Source: Liolophura sinensis
Taxonomy: Eukaryota; Mollusca; Polyplacophora; Chitonida; Chitonidae
Length of the DNA: 64,000 bases
Direction of reading: 5' to 3'
NCBI RefSeq assembly: GCF_032854445.1
Contig: NC_088303.1
Location: 5,403,501 to 5,467,500, forward strand
Below the pieces are notes generated by a model. It did not search any database. It was not told the DNA's origin and saw nothing but the letters and a program-made list of their open reading frames with translations. The position numbers were made by a program, and so were the translations under genes. Positions 22,770 to 33,438 of this stretch are shown one piece after another (within the stretch, counting starts at the first letter, position 1; every line of letters starts with the position of its first letter).

Positions 22770-24165
22770 AGGGCTACCCAGAAGATGAAATTGTGCAGGC
22801 CATACTTCGATACAGCAGAAATGGGATTGAAATGTTATTTCGAGGTTAAGCAAGTCAGCCCGGCAGCTATTCGTGGCATGCTGACGTCATACTACAAGCC
22901 AAAGGGTGCCCGGGAGCTTTATAATGAACTGTGTTTTATAGCCCTAAAGGGCAAGGGCCACAGTCGTTCACTATCAGAGCAATGGACCTCAGACAGCGAA
23001 TGGTGATGGGTTCTAATCGAGAGCAAAACGTTGTAACATGATGAAGGCTTGGTCGAAAGCACATTCCGCACATCTGTGCTTTCTGGTTTTCGAGACAGCA
23101 TCACACGTCAAGAAATGCGACCGTACTTAGACGACGAGGCCATCGGCGATGGGGACTTGATCGCGCGATTATATGACATTGTAACGCGTGAGACAGAACA
23201 CCAACAGAAAATCGGATCATGCAGAACTAGGACAAAGGCCAATGTAAGTGAGATACAACTTAACACATACCAATCAGACAATAGACAAGGGCGAAAAGGG
23301 AAAGTAAGCCAGCAAAAAGAACCCTACCCTTAGAAGTCAATGAACAGAAATCACAGGTAACCACGCTTTGCAGTCCACCGAACCGGTCAGCGTTGGTACA
23401 GTGTAATGCGCTTCTAGGTGATTTGACTGAAGGCATGGTTCTGTTCTTCGAGCCGGTACTACACCAGGGAAAGGCCTACCACCAGGGTTTTCCTAAAACC
23501 GAGCATCCGGTACTACATTTGTCTCTCTCTGGGGCCTTTATGAATGGACTAGAATACCATTTGGCTTAACCAACGCCCCTGTAGTTGTTCAGCGGTTCAT
23601 GGACGATTTCTTGGGAGAGTTGAGAGACAAGATCTGCTTACCATACATAGCTGACGCCATAGTCTTCAGTCCTACTTTTGACCAACATGTGAAAGATGTG
23701 CAGACAGTGTTACAGCGGTTGAAAGCTGCGGGGATCAAACGCAAATCTCCCAAGTGTAGTTTTTTTTAGGAATGAAGTGAAGTTGTTGGGAAACATTGAA
23801 ATTGAAGGAAATGTCTCCGAAATCAGTTGGCGATATGCGGCGTTTAATGGGTTTTATTGGATATTACCGAAAATACATTCGTGACTTTTCGAGAAAGGCA
23901 AAAGTCATCTATGATTTTCTGAACGCACCGGGTAGTAAGAATCTTGACAGACGAAAACCTTCAAAGTTAAAGCAGAATAAACGTGACTTGGGCAAACGCC
24001 TTTGAAGACTCCAGTGGCCTGGACAAAGGCACACCAACAAACTCTGGAGGCATTGATAGACTCGTTAGCCCAGGGGGAAATGCTGGCCTATCATGACTTT
24101 AGTAAACCGTTCGTTCTCCATACTGACGCTTCGTGTGGCGGGTTGGGTGCGGTCCTCTAGTCTGT
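22770..24165 (+). mobile_element. Ty3/gypsy LTR retrotransposon internal remnant
   Basis: Gag-like frames at 22785-23333 (short capsid-type segments) are followed, after a deletion of protease and early RT, by RT text: FMDDFLGELRDKICLPY (about 23596-23647), TFDQHVKDVQ and LMGFIGYYRKYIRDFS (23839-23886), then RNase H FVLHTDASCGGLGAVL with a stop (24109-24159). The catalytic YxDD box reads YIAD, so it is inactive. At least four frame changes are needed to follow it. No LTRs are recognised. It is joined to the endonuclease end of PLE copy A near 22700. Confidence 0.82.
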
Positions 24166-24527
24166 CTGCCAAACTATAAATTTTACCCTAACCTCAAAGT
24201 CTCCGATAAAGTTTTTTTCTCTGTGGATTATTGTTGTAAAGGATATATGTTAACATCCTAGGGTGGGTGTAAAACTCTCACCCTTGGGCATTTCTAGAAA
24301 TTCCAGGTGGCGGCCAATATGGCTTCCGCTTATAGAAAAACTGCTATAGTGCCTTCTAATTATGCTAGTCAGGCATGTGATACATCAAAATAGGGATTTC
24401 ATTAGGTGAGAAACTCAATTTTGGCTCTAAAAGTTTAATATTTCCCCCCAAGAATATACATAATACAGGTGTCTCAGTTGATTTAGAACATAAATGAGCT
24501 TTATGATGCAATATTATAACCAAACTT
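24166..24527. other. No gene recognised
   Basis: Between the gypsy remnant and a SINE; AT-rich, with no features. Confidence 0.35.
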
Positions 24528-24753
24528 GCTGAGTTGGTTAGCGCACTAGCGCAGCGTCATGACCGAAGAGCCTCTCACCAGTGCAGTCGCTGTGAGTTCA
24601 AATCCGGTCGTACGTGGGAAGGCCTGGCAACAACCTGCGGATGGTCGTGGGTTTTCCCCGGGCTGTGACCGGTTTCCTCCCACCGCCGTCGTATAAGTGA
24701 AATATTCTTGAGTACGGCGTAAAACACAACTCAACTAACTAAATAAATAAATA
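24528..24753 (+). mobile_element. tRNA-derived SINE, nearly full length
   Basis: Head GCTGAGTTGGTTAGCGCACT (A box) and GTGAGTTCAAATCCGG (B box), then CTGCGGATGGTCGTGGG and TATAAGTGAAATATTCTTGA, ending in an AAATAAATAAATA tail. The usual CATGCTGGCTTCCTCTCC block is deleted. Confidence 0.9.
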
Positions 24754-25244
24754 TAACCAATCGTAAGATAATTATTTCTGCAATCTGCTACTTAAAACTA
24801 ATTTCAGAAAGATTCTAAAATTGACAAGCACTTCTCGAAAGTCACATAAACAAATCTATAAATAAGAGTTATGACGATAATAACAAAGTTAAACCAGTAT
24901 GTATAATTTAATGTATATATGCATGTTGCACTATTCCATTAATTACGTATTACATACCCTTGCAAACCTATTACTATTACAATTACATAACTACAATATC
25001 AGTGTTTTAAAAAAATAATTTCAGTCATGTGCTAATGATAATCTTTCATTCCACTGCAAAATATGCTCATGAAACATGGAAACTATATGCAGTAATTTAA
25101 AATACAGGTACATGATGATTTAGAAAATCACAGGTTTGAACAGACACTCAAACAAAATAGTAATCACGTGAAATAACCATAAGCTTCTCAATAGTCATCA
25201 GAGTCATTTTCCACCTTTGCATCATGTATCCTAGGGTGATGATT
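24754..25244. other. No gene recognised
   Basis: AT-rich sequence, only short frames. Confidence 0.35.
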
Positions 25245-28200
25245 CTAGCATTCATCATTCCCTTTGCAGTGACAAAAGACCGTACACGTCATGCCTAAAG
25301 TGCTACGGCTGCATCTCTGTGTATTGCAAGGTTTCTCCCCCTTGCAGGAATATTTGATGACCTTGAGCAGGGCATGAGGAGTCAGCGCTGTGCTGTGGGG
25401 CAGTATGAGTGCACCCCTAGATCCATCCTCCATTTTCCACCCATGGTCTATTGGGTCAACTGCTGGTGGATTTTGCTCCAGGAAGTTCCTCCAAATTGCC
25501 AGTTGGATGTGAGCAGAGGCCACATTCTGACAAAGATGATGGTAGAGATTGTAGCTTGGGAGGATTGGCAATGTTCTGGCTCACTTCCTTCATCCACAGT
25601 TTAAACCTAGCATCACTAACCAAATCAGTGTCCTTCCCTCCGTAGCAAGCCAGGACGAAGCGTGTACATTGCTTCAGCTCCACTTTGACTTCACCAAGTA
25701 CACTGAGGGAATGCTTTTGGCTTCATAGAACTCTGAGGGCAACTCCCTTTCCAATTCTGAAGTATGGTGCCACTGTGTCACATACTGACAAACCATGCAT
25801 TGGAAGAAGGTCTTCCATAATCTCATCATTGTTAGATACAGATGCAAGGATGTCAATCACTCACCGCCCTTTGATTGGTGACACTCTCCAGACCTGAGAA
25901 TTGATCATCCCAGGATGACAGAAGTGACATATCAGCACAAAGGCTGTGTCGTCTGCCACCACTAGGCTGAGTGTGGTTTGACAACTGACAACTGGTGGGT
26001 AATATTGGTATCAGCCTCTTTATGCGTGGTCTCCAGATCTCTTCTCTCTATTGTCTGGCCTTTGTAGAGCTGAATGTATAATAGAGTCATTTAGTCTTAA
26101 CAAGAATGTGTATTTGAATCTACATAATAGTGCAGTTATTAATAACTACCTGTCGAAGATGAGATAAACATCTGATGTAGTCAGCAGATCATCCAGAAAA
26201 TCTTTCACTGTGCCTGACACTGGCCAGGTCACGACCCACAAGACAGCACATCCACCAAGGAATCTTGCATCTGTAGTGAGGTTGCGAGTCTGAATTTGGG
26301 TCTCAACTGTGATGGCATTCTTTAAGTTGGGCTTTGATGTGCATCCCCGCATTTGGCCATCACTGGAAAACATGGATGGTGGATGTGAGGCAAGTTCGTA
26401 GTTTATCAAGGACTTGATATCAAGGTCATTTGATCTGCCATGTAATATCATGACTTTGGCATATAGTGTTTCTGTATCAACCACCCTCTACTCAGGATTG
26501 TGATACTTGTCTGCTTTGGCCATCGTGTGGACCTTCTTCTGAACTGGGCCATGAAATGATGCCGGCCACCCAGTTTCAAAGCTGGTTATTTCAGATGTTG
26601 CGATGGTAATGGCTTGGTCGACATTAAGCTTTGGATCACTGACCACTGTGTTGACAAGGCCACTGTGTTGACAAGGCCATCTTCAGGTAGCTGTTCTGGA
26701 TCAAGGGGATTTATACTCATGTCGATCTTCTCCTTCAGAACATTTTTGTGGGTGGCATCTGTCATCCTCCTTGGATTCCTCCCTATGATAGCTTTAGGAA
26801 ACGACTTTATTGTCATCAGTGGTGTTCAGATCAGACATGACTGTGCTGATAGCGTGGATACTCATGGCCTACGTCTTCAGGGTTTCTGGTCTCATAGTAA
26901 GGCCAATGATTCCGCTGTGACCATGCCCATTACGCATGTAGGTTGTCTCTATAGCCATGCCTGACCAGATTCCATTGAAGATGCCAGGTTTATCATGCAT
27001 GGTGTGCTGTCTCTTGATGAAGTGATCTTCCAGCTTACTTCAGAATACTCAACATAGGCTTCACAAAGCAGTCAATCCAGAGCCTTGCTGTTCTGCTTCT
27101 TGAGGACAGGTGATTTTTGACTGCTTTCAGATCATACATGGTTTCAGCTGTATCCTTTAAGAGGCTCCTCAAGTAGTAATCTGAATGCACGGACATTCTC
27201 TGGAAATTTCTTGCCTAGCAATATTTTTTTCACTCCGCCAATCTGCTGACACAGGTCTTCTTCCAGGCCAGTCTGAACCAATAAAGAGCCAATACATTCA
27301 ATGTAGCTCACCAAGAATTGTATACCTCCCAGTCTGAGGAAAACATTGTAACAAAGGTCAGGGTTATCCCGAGTGTGATGAAGGGCTACCCTGTACAGCT
27401 GCTGATCTGCAGTATATAAAACAAAATCTTGACCATCTTCTGCTGTAATCCTCTTGGCTTTCATGATTGAAGTCATCCTTTTTTGGGGGGGCTGGTGGTG
27501 AACTGTCCATCAGAGGTAAGTACACGACCTGGGTTTTCGGTTTCGTGGAATGCTCTTGCTCCCGACATAGCTTGGTATTAAAACCATTGTACTCAGGGCA
27601 ATTTTTCAGAGAAATAACGATCATTCCCTCAGCTCTTCAGTTTGCGACGTGTTGAAACTGTGTCATCTTCTGAGAAACCTTTAGGCATGGGAGTTTATTC
27701 ACTCATTCACGGACTACGAATTTGAACTTTGATATGGAATTCATGCCTGGAATATTCACTGTCTCCCTGGCATCATTGAAAACTGATGACCGCTTCTCTC
27801 TTGTGTGTTACCGGCTTTATTTCTCATTTGTATAATTTCTTAATACCTTTGTCTTTGGGAGCTGGTGTTAAACGTTGTTTTGGAAATGGATCTTGCGATT
27901 ATCGACTTGGAACGCCTTTTTATGGTATATGAATGTCGGACATGACGCTTATACTTATATTCAGTCATAGCTGGCTTTTGTGTACACTTGTAGGTCACAT
28001 TCACAAGGTCATCATATTCAGGAAGCTCTTGAGACATCTCTTCTTTCTTTATTCGCCTGATCTGTTCTTCCTCAGCCTTTTCTGACGATTGAGATACTTA
28101 AGTTTGAATGGCCATCATTGCAAGTGCGTGGGTTGACAACTTACCATTGGGGGGAGAAATGTCTGCATCAAAGTTGTCAGCAATGATCTGGATGAGGCCC

Positions 28201-28960
28201 TCACTTGAGTCAGAGATTCCCTGAACACTTGTGTCTGCACTAGAAACATGTGGAGTTGACTTCTTAAATCTCACAACCTCATCATAGCTGCAGGTTACTC
28301 GATAGTCATACAGCTGGTTCACAACCTTCTTCACAATCCCGCGTGAGTAAACCTAGGCAATCTGTTGGTCAGTAGCTTGATTTGTAACCTGGCTGGTAAC
28401 AACATTCCCTACCATTTCAACTGGCAATGTCTTATTCAACTTTGGAGAGACCAGGGACAACAGAGAGAATAGTGTGAGAAACCATGTCGTCCGTCTTTTA
28501 CTTGTTAATGTGAAGGTCATGATGTGTTCTTTTGCATTTCATTTCCTCGCATTCCCGTTCAATGCAACCGGCTGCTTGAATTTTGCTGTGTTCCAATTTA
28601 TCGTGTTTTTACTCGTCCTTTACAGTCTTCGAAACAGAAGAAGCACAGCTCTTGAATGCGACGATACTCGCATATTCAGGGGATGGCAAAATAATGACAT
28701 CATTAGAGAATCGTTCCTTCACCTTCTCAGTGACACTTGGGCGTGACAAGGATTTAATACTACAACTACTGTAGACATCGTAGAGTTCAACTGAATTCCA
28801 CAGACTGTGCTTGTTCTCCAACATGAAGCTGAAGACAACCTCAAGTCCTAGATCAGTGATATAAGTTTCTGATTCTCTTTCTGAAGGTTGAATGTTTCTG
28901 AGGGCCATAAACTTGCAGATACAGTCTCTGTGGGAACGGGCATCTTCAGCATGGAGTTCC
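25245..28960 (-). pseudogene. Broken copy of large uncharacterised CXC-tailed invertebrate family
   Basis: Minus-strand frames, in order: a segment with YITDLGLEV (28.9 kb), VTCSYDEVVRFKKS and ADNFDADISPPNGKLSTHA (28.3-28.1 kb), YNGFNTKLCREQ (27.6), MKAKRITAEDGQDF, RLGGIQFLVSYIECIGSL and GKKFPENVRAFRLLLEE (27.5-27.1), INPLDPEQLPEDGLVN (26.7), VDTETLYAKVMIL and DVYLIFDR (26.5-26.1), AHIQLAIWRNFLEQ and a C-terminal cluster CSCKGEKPCNTQRCSRSTLG (25.5-25.3), which resembles a Tesmin/TSO1 CXC motif. I remember these blocks as hypothetical proteins that recur in many cnidarian and molluscan genomes; the multicopy pattern suggests a mobile element of unassigned class. At least six frame breaks and an inserted PLE tail (27690-27960) show it is dead. 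Confidence 0.6.
27690..27960 (+). mobile_element. Nested PLE 3'-tail fragment
   Basis: Reverse complement of 19545-19810: shared blocks include AACGTTGTTTTGGAAATGGA, TTGTGTGTTACCGGCTTTAT and GAATGTCGGACATGACGC. It interrupts the CXC-tailed family between its TYKCTQKPAMTEYKYK and YNGFNTKL parts, so it inserted later. Confidence 0.75.
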
Positions 28961-29612
28961 AGGTTAGTTTAGCTGTACACCGTATAGACATTGATGCTCT
29001 TCCTAAGGTGTCAACTGCATGTAAATTCTTAACAACTCCAAACGCCTTACAGAAGAACTTCATGCTCTTATGCATATACCGTACAAAGACGTATCCACAT
29101 GAGATTTCTCTACTCTCTATACTGCAATTCCCCACAAAGATCTTATTGAAAGAATATCGTCGTTAATTGTCTCGGTATTTACTAAAAAAGATCACCATTA
29201 CATTAACGTCAGAAGCAATAAGGCTTTCTTTAGTTCTACTATTTATAAAGGTTACTACTCATGAGATATCACATTATTTATTGAATTACTTGAATTTCTC
29301 ATCAATAACATATATGTGAAATTCGGGGATACCATTTAGCAACAGACCAATGGGTCTTTTGGCAGACCTATACCTGTTTTCATATGAATACGACTATATG
29401 CAGAAATTACTTAAAAGTAATATCTTTAAAGCTCGATACTTTTCATTTACCAAGCGGTATATTGATGATCTACTGGCGTTAAATAACCCCCATATTGCTG
29501 AAGCGGTGAAGGAAATCCATCCGCCTTCATTGGATTTAAAGGAGACAACAAATCGTCCTGATGGTACATCTTATTTGGATCTATATCTGTTCATAAATTT
29601 CTCTGTCTCTCT
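28960..29612 (+). mobile_element. Penelope-like retroelement copy B, RT fragment
   Basis: Begins inside the RT (HRIDIDALPKV). It has several frameshifts, then a clean stretch LLADLYLFSYEYDYMQ to RYIDDLLALNNPHIAEAVKE. Unlike copy A, the YIDD catalytic pair is intact. It ends abruptly where a SINE starts. Its left edge touches the CXC-tailed pseudogene. It is missing the endonuclease, linker and 3' end. Confidence 0.82.
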
Positions 29613-29613
29613 T

Positions 29614-29872
29614 GGGGCCTCTGTGGCTCAGTTGGTTAGCGCGCTAACCAGGGGTCTCTCACCAATGCGGTCGCTGTGAGTTCAAGTCCAGCTCTTGTTG
29701 GCTTCCTCTCCATTCGTAAGTGGGAAGGTCTGTCAGCAACCTGCGGATGGTCGTGGGTTTTCCCCAGGCTCTGCCTGGTTTTCTCCCACCATAATGCTGG
29801 CCGCCTTCCTATAAGTGAAATATTCTTGTTTATGGCGTAAAACAAAAAATCACATAAATAAATCAAATAAAT
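29614..29872 (+). mobile_element. tRNA-derived SINE, full length
   Basis: GGGGCCTCTGTGGCTCAGTT start, A box TGGCTCAGTTGGTTAGCGCG, B box GAGTTCAAGTCC, CCACCATAATGCTGGCCGCC, then TAAGTGAAATATTCTTG and an AAATAAATC tail. This is the best complete copy of the main family in the window. Confidence 0.92.
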
Positions 29873-30300
29873 CTTTCTCTCTTTCTTTCTCTTTCTTCCT
29901 TTCCAACTTCAACTTTTCCATCTCTATCTAAAGCTTAGCCAACTCAATGTCACTACTTTGGCACGTAACAGGTAAGTATTACCTAAGCCCAATTGTCTGT
30001 TAATGGCATTCAGCATTTCACTCTTTCTAGGACTCTGGCATAAGTCTAATTCAAATTTGTCAGCTGTTTTCCTTAAATCTGCCTTAAATCACTCAGACAG
30101 CTTACCCACTGACAAATCCTCACCATCAAGGAATGAATCTACATTAAATTCTTCAGTCACAATGACATACTATAGTTTACAAAGAAACAATGTAAATAGT
30201 TGTACAAAATGTGAATCTCTGTTTGAGATAACAGAAACCAAAATACCGCTGAACAATCTGACAAATAACGGGTTACAATCTAGCTCAAGCAGGTTTTAGC
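29873..30300 (-). mobile_element. Ty3/gypsy gag remnant, second element
   Basis: On the minus strand, directly after an LTR and primer-binding-like site, a frame reads EEFNVDSFLDGEDLSVGKLS, then LRKTADKFELDLCQS and NAINRQLGL, and ends in a charged coiled-coil-like ERKKEKEREK run. This is how gag proteins of molluscan gypsy-type elements commonly start. Two in-frame stops occur. The CT-rich tract at 29873-29910 is the complement of the charged run. Confidence 0.55.
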
Positions 30301-30317
30301 TCTCAGACAAGCCCCCA
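30301..30317 (-). other. Primer-binding-site-like sequence
   Basis: TGGGGGCTTGTCTGAGA on the minus strand, just downstream of the LTR end. It closely resembles the tRNA-Pro-type PBS (TGGGGGCTCGTC) of many retroelements. Confidence 0.6.
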
Positions 30318-30320
30318 AAA

Positions 30321-31437
30321 TATACGGGTACCACTATCGTAGAGTAAAGAAGGGAAACGACTGGATTGTTCAACTCTCAGATCAGCGGTAGGCCATACAC
30401 AAGATTAAACAAAGAAACACGAGGACGCCTGAATAAGATGAAATACATATGTTTGAACAAAACAGACAAATCATACACTCGACAATAATGTTGAGAACAA
30501 TACAAATGATTACAAAATATATAGTCTGTTACTGATGACATCGTACAAATCCGGATGGAATATTCCCGCTTCCAAATGGAAATCAGTGCACGTAACATAG
30601 AATACACTGTTACGAGGATGTAGTAGGCAGACGTTTATCACCAATTGCCTCTGAAGGTTTAACTTCTCAGGGAGGAGGGGTTGACAGTAACGTTCGTGAT
30701 GCCGAGCTGGCAATATATGTTTCATTCCCCCAGAAATATACACAAAGTCACTTTCATGGAAAACTGGGATGAAATGTACGTAATCGCACAAAGAGACAAC
30801 GAGCAATACAAGCTCCAAAATAAGATCTCAAAAAATTAGCATGAGGCGAAACACAAGCTTACAGAGTGTTACGTACAGAAAATAGGGTACAAATGAAGAA
30901 TGGCGTTAAAGCCGATATCTCCAAACCCATCAAAATCCTTGACAGTGGATGACAATAAGTATGGCTACTCTCAAGTGGACTCGAGTAAATGACTGCTCTC
31001 AAGTGGACTTGAGTAAATGACTACTCTCAAGTGGACTCAAGTAAATGACTACTCTCAAGTGGACTCGAGTAAATGACTACTCTCAAGTGGACTCGAGTAA
31101 ATGACTACTCTCAAGTGGACTCGAGTAAATGACTACTCTCAAGTGGACTCGATTAAATGACTGCTCTCAAGTGGACTTGAGTAAATGATTGCAAGCAACT
31201 CCGTTTTGGATGGTTTTATCGGAAACATGTTTACAACACCGATACATATTTCCAGAATGTATACTCTATTTACAATGACACTAAACTCATAAATACCGAA
31301 GCCTCGAGAACACTCGATTGAATTACAGCGCAGTCTGTAAAGTAGACGAAGGGAAAAATCTAGGTCAGACACTGATCAGGTAAGCTCAAGAACAAATAAA
31401 AAATATAATATAATATTTAAAGACGGGATTCGTAACA
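30321..31437 (-). repeat. LTR, ~1.1 kb, of Ty3/gypsy element
   Basis: Starts TGTTACGAATCCCGTC on the minus strand at 31437, after a purine-rich GGCGAGGGAG tract. It ends CCCGTATA at 30321, just before TTTTGGGGGCTTGTC. The expected terminal CA has become TA. It contains the 28-bp minisatellite at 30960-31190. Only one LTR is present in the window. Confidence 0.6.
30960..31190. repeat. Minisatellite inside the LTR, 28-bp unit, 8 copies
   Basis: Unit GACTACTCTCAAGTGGACTC plus GAGTAAAT, spaced 28 bases apart. Units differ by one or two bases (CTCGAG, CTTGAG or CTCAAG; ACTACTC or ACTGCTC). Confidence 0.93.
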
Positions 31438-31544
31438 CTCCCTCGCCAAAGAAAAGATAGATGTACATAAGTACGGTGATCTTTACAATCACTAAGTTAT
31501 AACACATATATACATAATGACAAAATGACATTACTAGGGATGTA

Positions 31545-31745
31545 TGAACACACACCAGAGCAAAGGTCTCCTTCTCTGTGGTGGAATTCTTTTGATATTT
31601 ATTTAACTTCCTAGAGAAGTAACTCACAGGTTGCTCTATCTAATACTCTCCTTCCTGGAGTAAAACAGTTCCTACTCCGAAGTCACTAGTGTCCACTGCC
31701 ATCTTAAACAGACGGCTGAAATCTGGAGCTGTCAAATAGGAGGGT
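31545..31745 (-). pseudogene. Ty3/gypsy RNase H fragment
   Basis: The minus strand reads YLTAPDFSRLFKMAVDTSD, FGVGTVLLQEGEY, a stop, then PVSYFSRKLNKYQKNSTTEK and ETFAL. These are the standard RNase H blocks of gypsy pol. After this the pol frame is lost within about 100 bases of the LTR, so integrase has been deleted. A SINE truncates its upstream side. Confidence 0.8.
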
Positions 31746-31751
31746 TAGATA

Positions 31752-32024
31752 GAATGGCCTTTAACCTATCAGTTGGTTAGTGCGCTAATGCAGCGTAATG
31801 ACCAGGAGTCTCTCACCAATGCGGTCGCTGTGAGTTCAAGTCCAGCTCATGCTGGCTTCCTCTCCGGTCGTACGAGGGAAGTTCTTCCAGCATCCTGTGG
31901 ATGGTCGTGGGTTTCCCTCCGGGCTGTGTCCGGTTTCCGCCCACCATAATTCTGGCCAAAGTGAAATATTCTTGAGTACGGTCTAAAATACCAATCAAAT
32001 AAATAAATAAATAAATAAATAAAC
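31752..32024 (+). mobile_element. tRNA-derived SINE, full length but worn head
   Basis: ATCAGTTGGTTAGTGCGCTA, GAGTTCAAGTCCAGCTCATG, GGATGGTCGTGGGTTTCCC and an (AAAT)n tail. Inserted into the gypsy pol remnant. Confidence 0.88.
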
Positions 32025-32615
32025 ATAGCTGGCTTCTGTATCATTTGTGACACAGATCCTGTGTAAATTGTGATGATTTTAATCTACGTCCGCATGTCAT
32101 TGATTCCAAAACTAGTGCGTCAAAGATACTCTATCTAACGCTTTTCAGGAATTTTGGGGTACTGTTTTACTGGTTGACAGTTTGATTTGTGATATTGGAT
32201 ACTTCCCTCATTCACACTAGTGTTCAAACTGCCACTGTCTGCACAGTGTGTCATGCCAGCCGTTGAAATAAAACATGACCTGTTCCGTACACCTTTATAC
32301 AGAAGTTTATCCGTCCAACACCTTCTTAGACGATGTACTTGTGGCGTTAACACCTGGACCGCCCACCATCCCAGACAACTGTAAATGATGGAACACAGTC
32401 ATGGAAGGCTACTCTCTATCCTTTCTTCTGCTCCACCTGGAAGTAGCTCCCCAAAGCTGCAGTATATCAGTGTGTATGTATCACCATAAAAGCAACGCCA
32501 ACGTACTTGTATGTCTTCGGTAAATGGCGTGGCAAATTTGTGATGACCTAACCATGTATGGTCTCAAGCAAGAATCTTTCGTTTGGTAAATTTTTCGAGA
32601 ATCCTACTGAAACCA

Positions 32616-32837
32616 CATTTTTTTGGGTATCAAAAACTGTATAATGTAGAACGTCAACCATGTTTTTCTTTGACCAGTCGTCACTGGCAGATGCTTTACA
32701 GTTATTTGGTGATTTTTTCAGTTATATACATCGCTTTAGCAAACGCTTAGACTGTTTTCGCCATTGCTGTTGAACGTCTACTGGTTACACGATATCCTTT
32801 TAAAGGATACCTGAAACGCTTTGGTTTTATTTCTTAA
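32616..32837 (+). pseudogene. GPCR pseudogene, paralogue of the 50.5-kb receptor
   Basis: One plus-strand frame aligns with TM3 and the second intracellular loop of the receptor at 50458-51933: SRHWQMLYSYL (NRQWQSFYSYY there), IYIALANA, a stop, then TVFAIAVERLLVTRYPFKGY (TVMAFAVERLLVIIYPFKAR there). The TAG at 32748-32750 stands exactly where the live gene has Trp. Both sides lose similarity; no TM1-2 or TM4-7 was found nearby. It is a truncated, dead copy, with a TAA at 32835. Confidence 0.85.
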
Positions 32838-32934
32838 TGTACAGATTATCATGTGTAATAACATATAACAGTTCTAACAAATTTTTCAAATTCCACTATG
32901 GGGTTAAAAATTGCTTAAAGTACAGTTTTCTTAA

Positions 32935-33215
32935 AGCCCTAGCGGTCAGTTCGAAATTTAAGTAGCTTGCAGCGGTGATGTCTGCTGGGGACAGACCGGA
33001 CCACTCTGGCCACATTGGGGCGAGAGTGTGGCGAACAGGTGTAGGGGCGCGGAGGGGGTGGCTAAGCTGGCCCGAAGAAGCCATGCATGTATCTCTGTAC
33101 ATGTCACCTTGCCCACACTGTAGTTACAGGGTTCATCGGGCTCGGGGCACTTCGGTGGCGTTCGCCGAGTTGCGAGCAAGATCAACGCTGCTGTAATTTC
33201 TGACAAAATCCGACC
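32935..33215. other. GC-rich island, possible exon, unassigned
   Basis: Clearly GC-richer than its surroundings. On the minus strand a 120-codon frame (33320-32958) contains a Cys-rich part (PPKCPEPDEPCNYSVGKVTC) and then CGQSGPVC. AAG then GTGACA could be a donor inside it. I do not recognise a domain, and no partner exons were found. Confidence 0.25.
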
Positions 33216-33377
33216 GTTGACGGAAAATGTGCATAATATAGAGGGGTAATTAACAGCTAGAAAAAAACAACAAAAGTATTTAAATAAAAATTCCTGGGCA
33301 AATTTTTCTTTATTTGGCATAGAAACATAAGTTTTGTTTTATAGTTCCTACTCACGTGTCATTTAAACCTCCGATTT

Positions 33378-33438
33378 TCTGTAGTAAAGGTTGTTACCTG
33401 AAGTAAAGGTTGGTATCTGAAGTAACGGTTGTTATCTG
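33378..33438. repeat. Short tandem repeat, ~20-bp unit, 3 copies
   Basis: GTAGTAAAGGTTGTTACCT, GAAGTAAAGGTTGGTATCT and GAAGTAACGGTTGTTATCT in a row. Confidence 0.7.

Noticed and set aside
24528-24600. SINE heads as functional tRNA genes
   Set aside because: Same head is found in several full-length SINEs, each followed by the same non-tRNA body.
32896-33102. Thrombospondin type 1 repeat (WPEWSGLSP on the minus strand)
   Set aside because: Only a loose resemblance to WSxWS; no cysteine framework in that reading frame.
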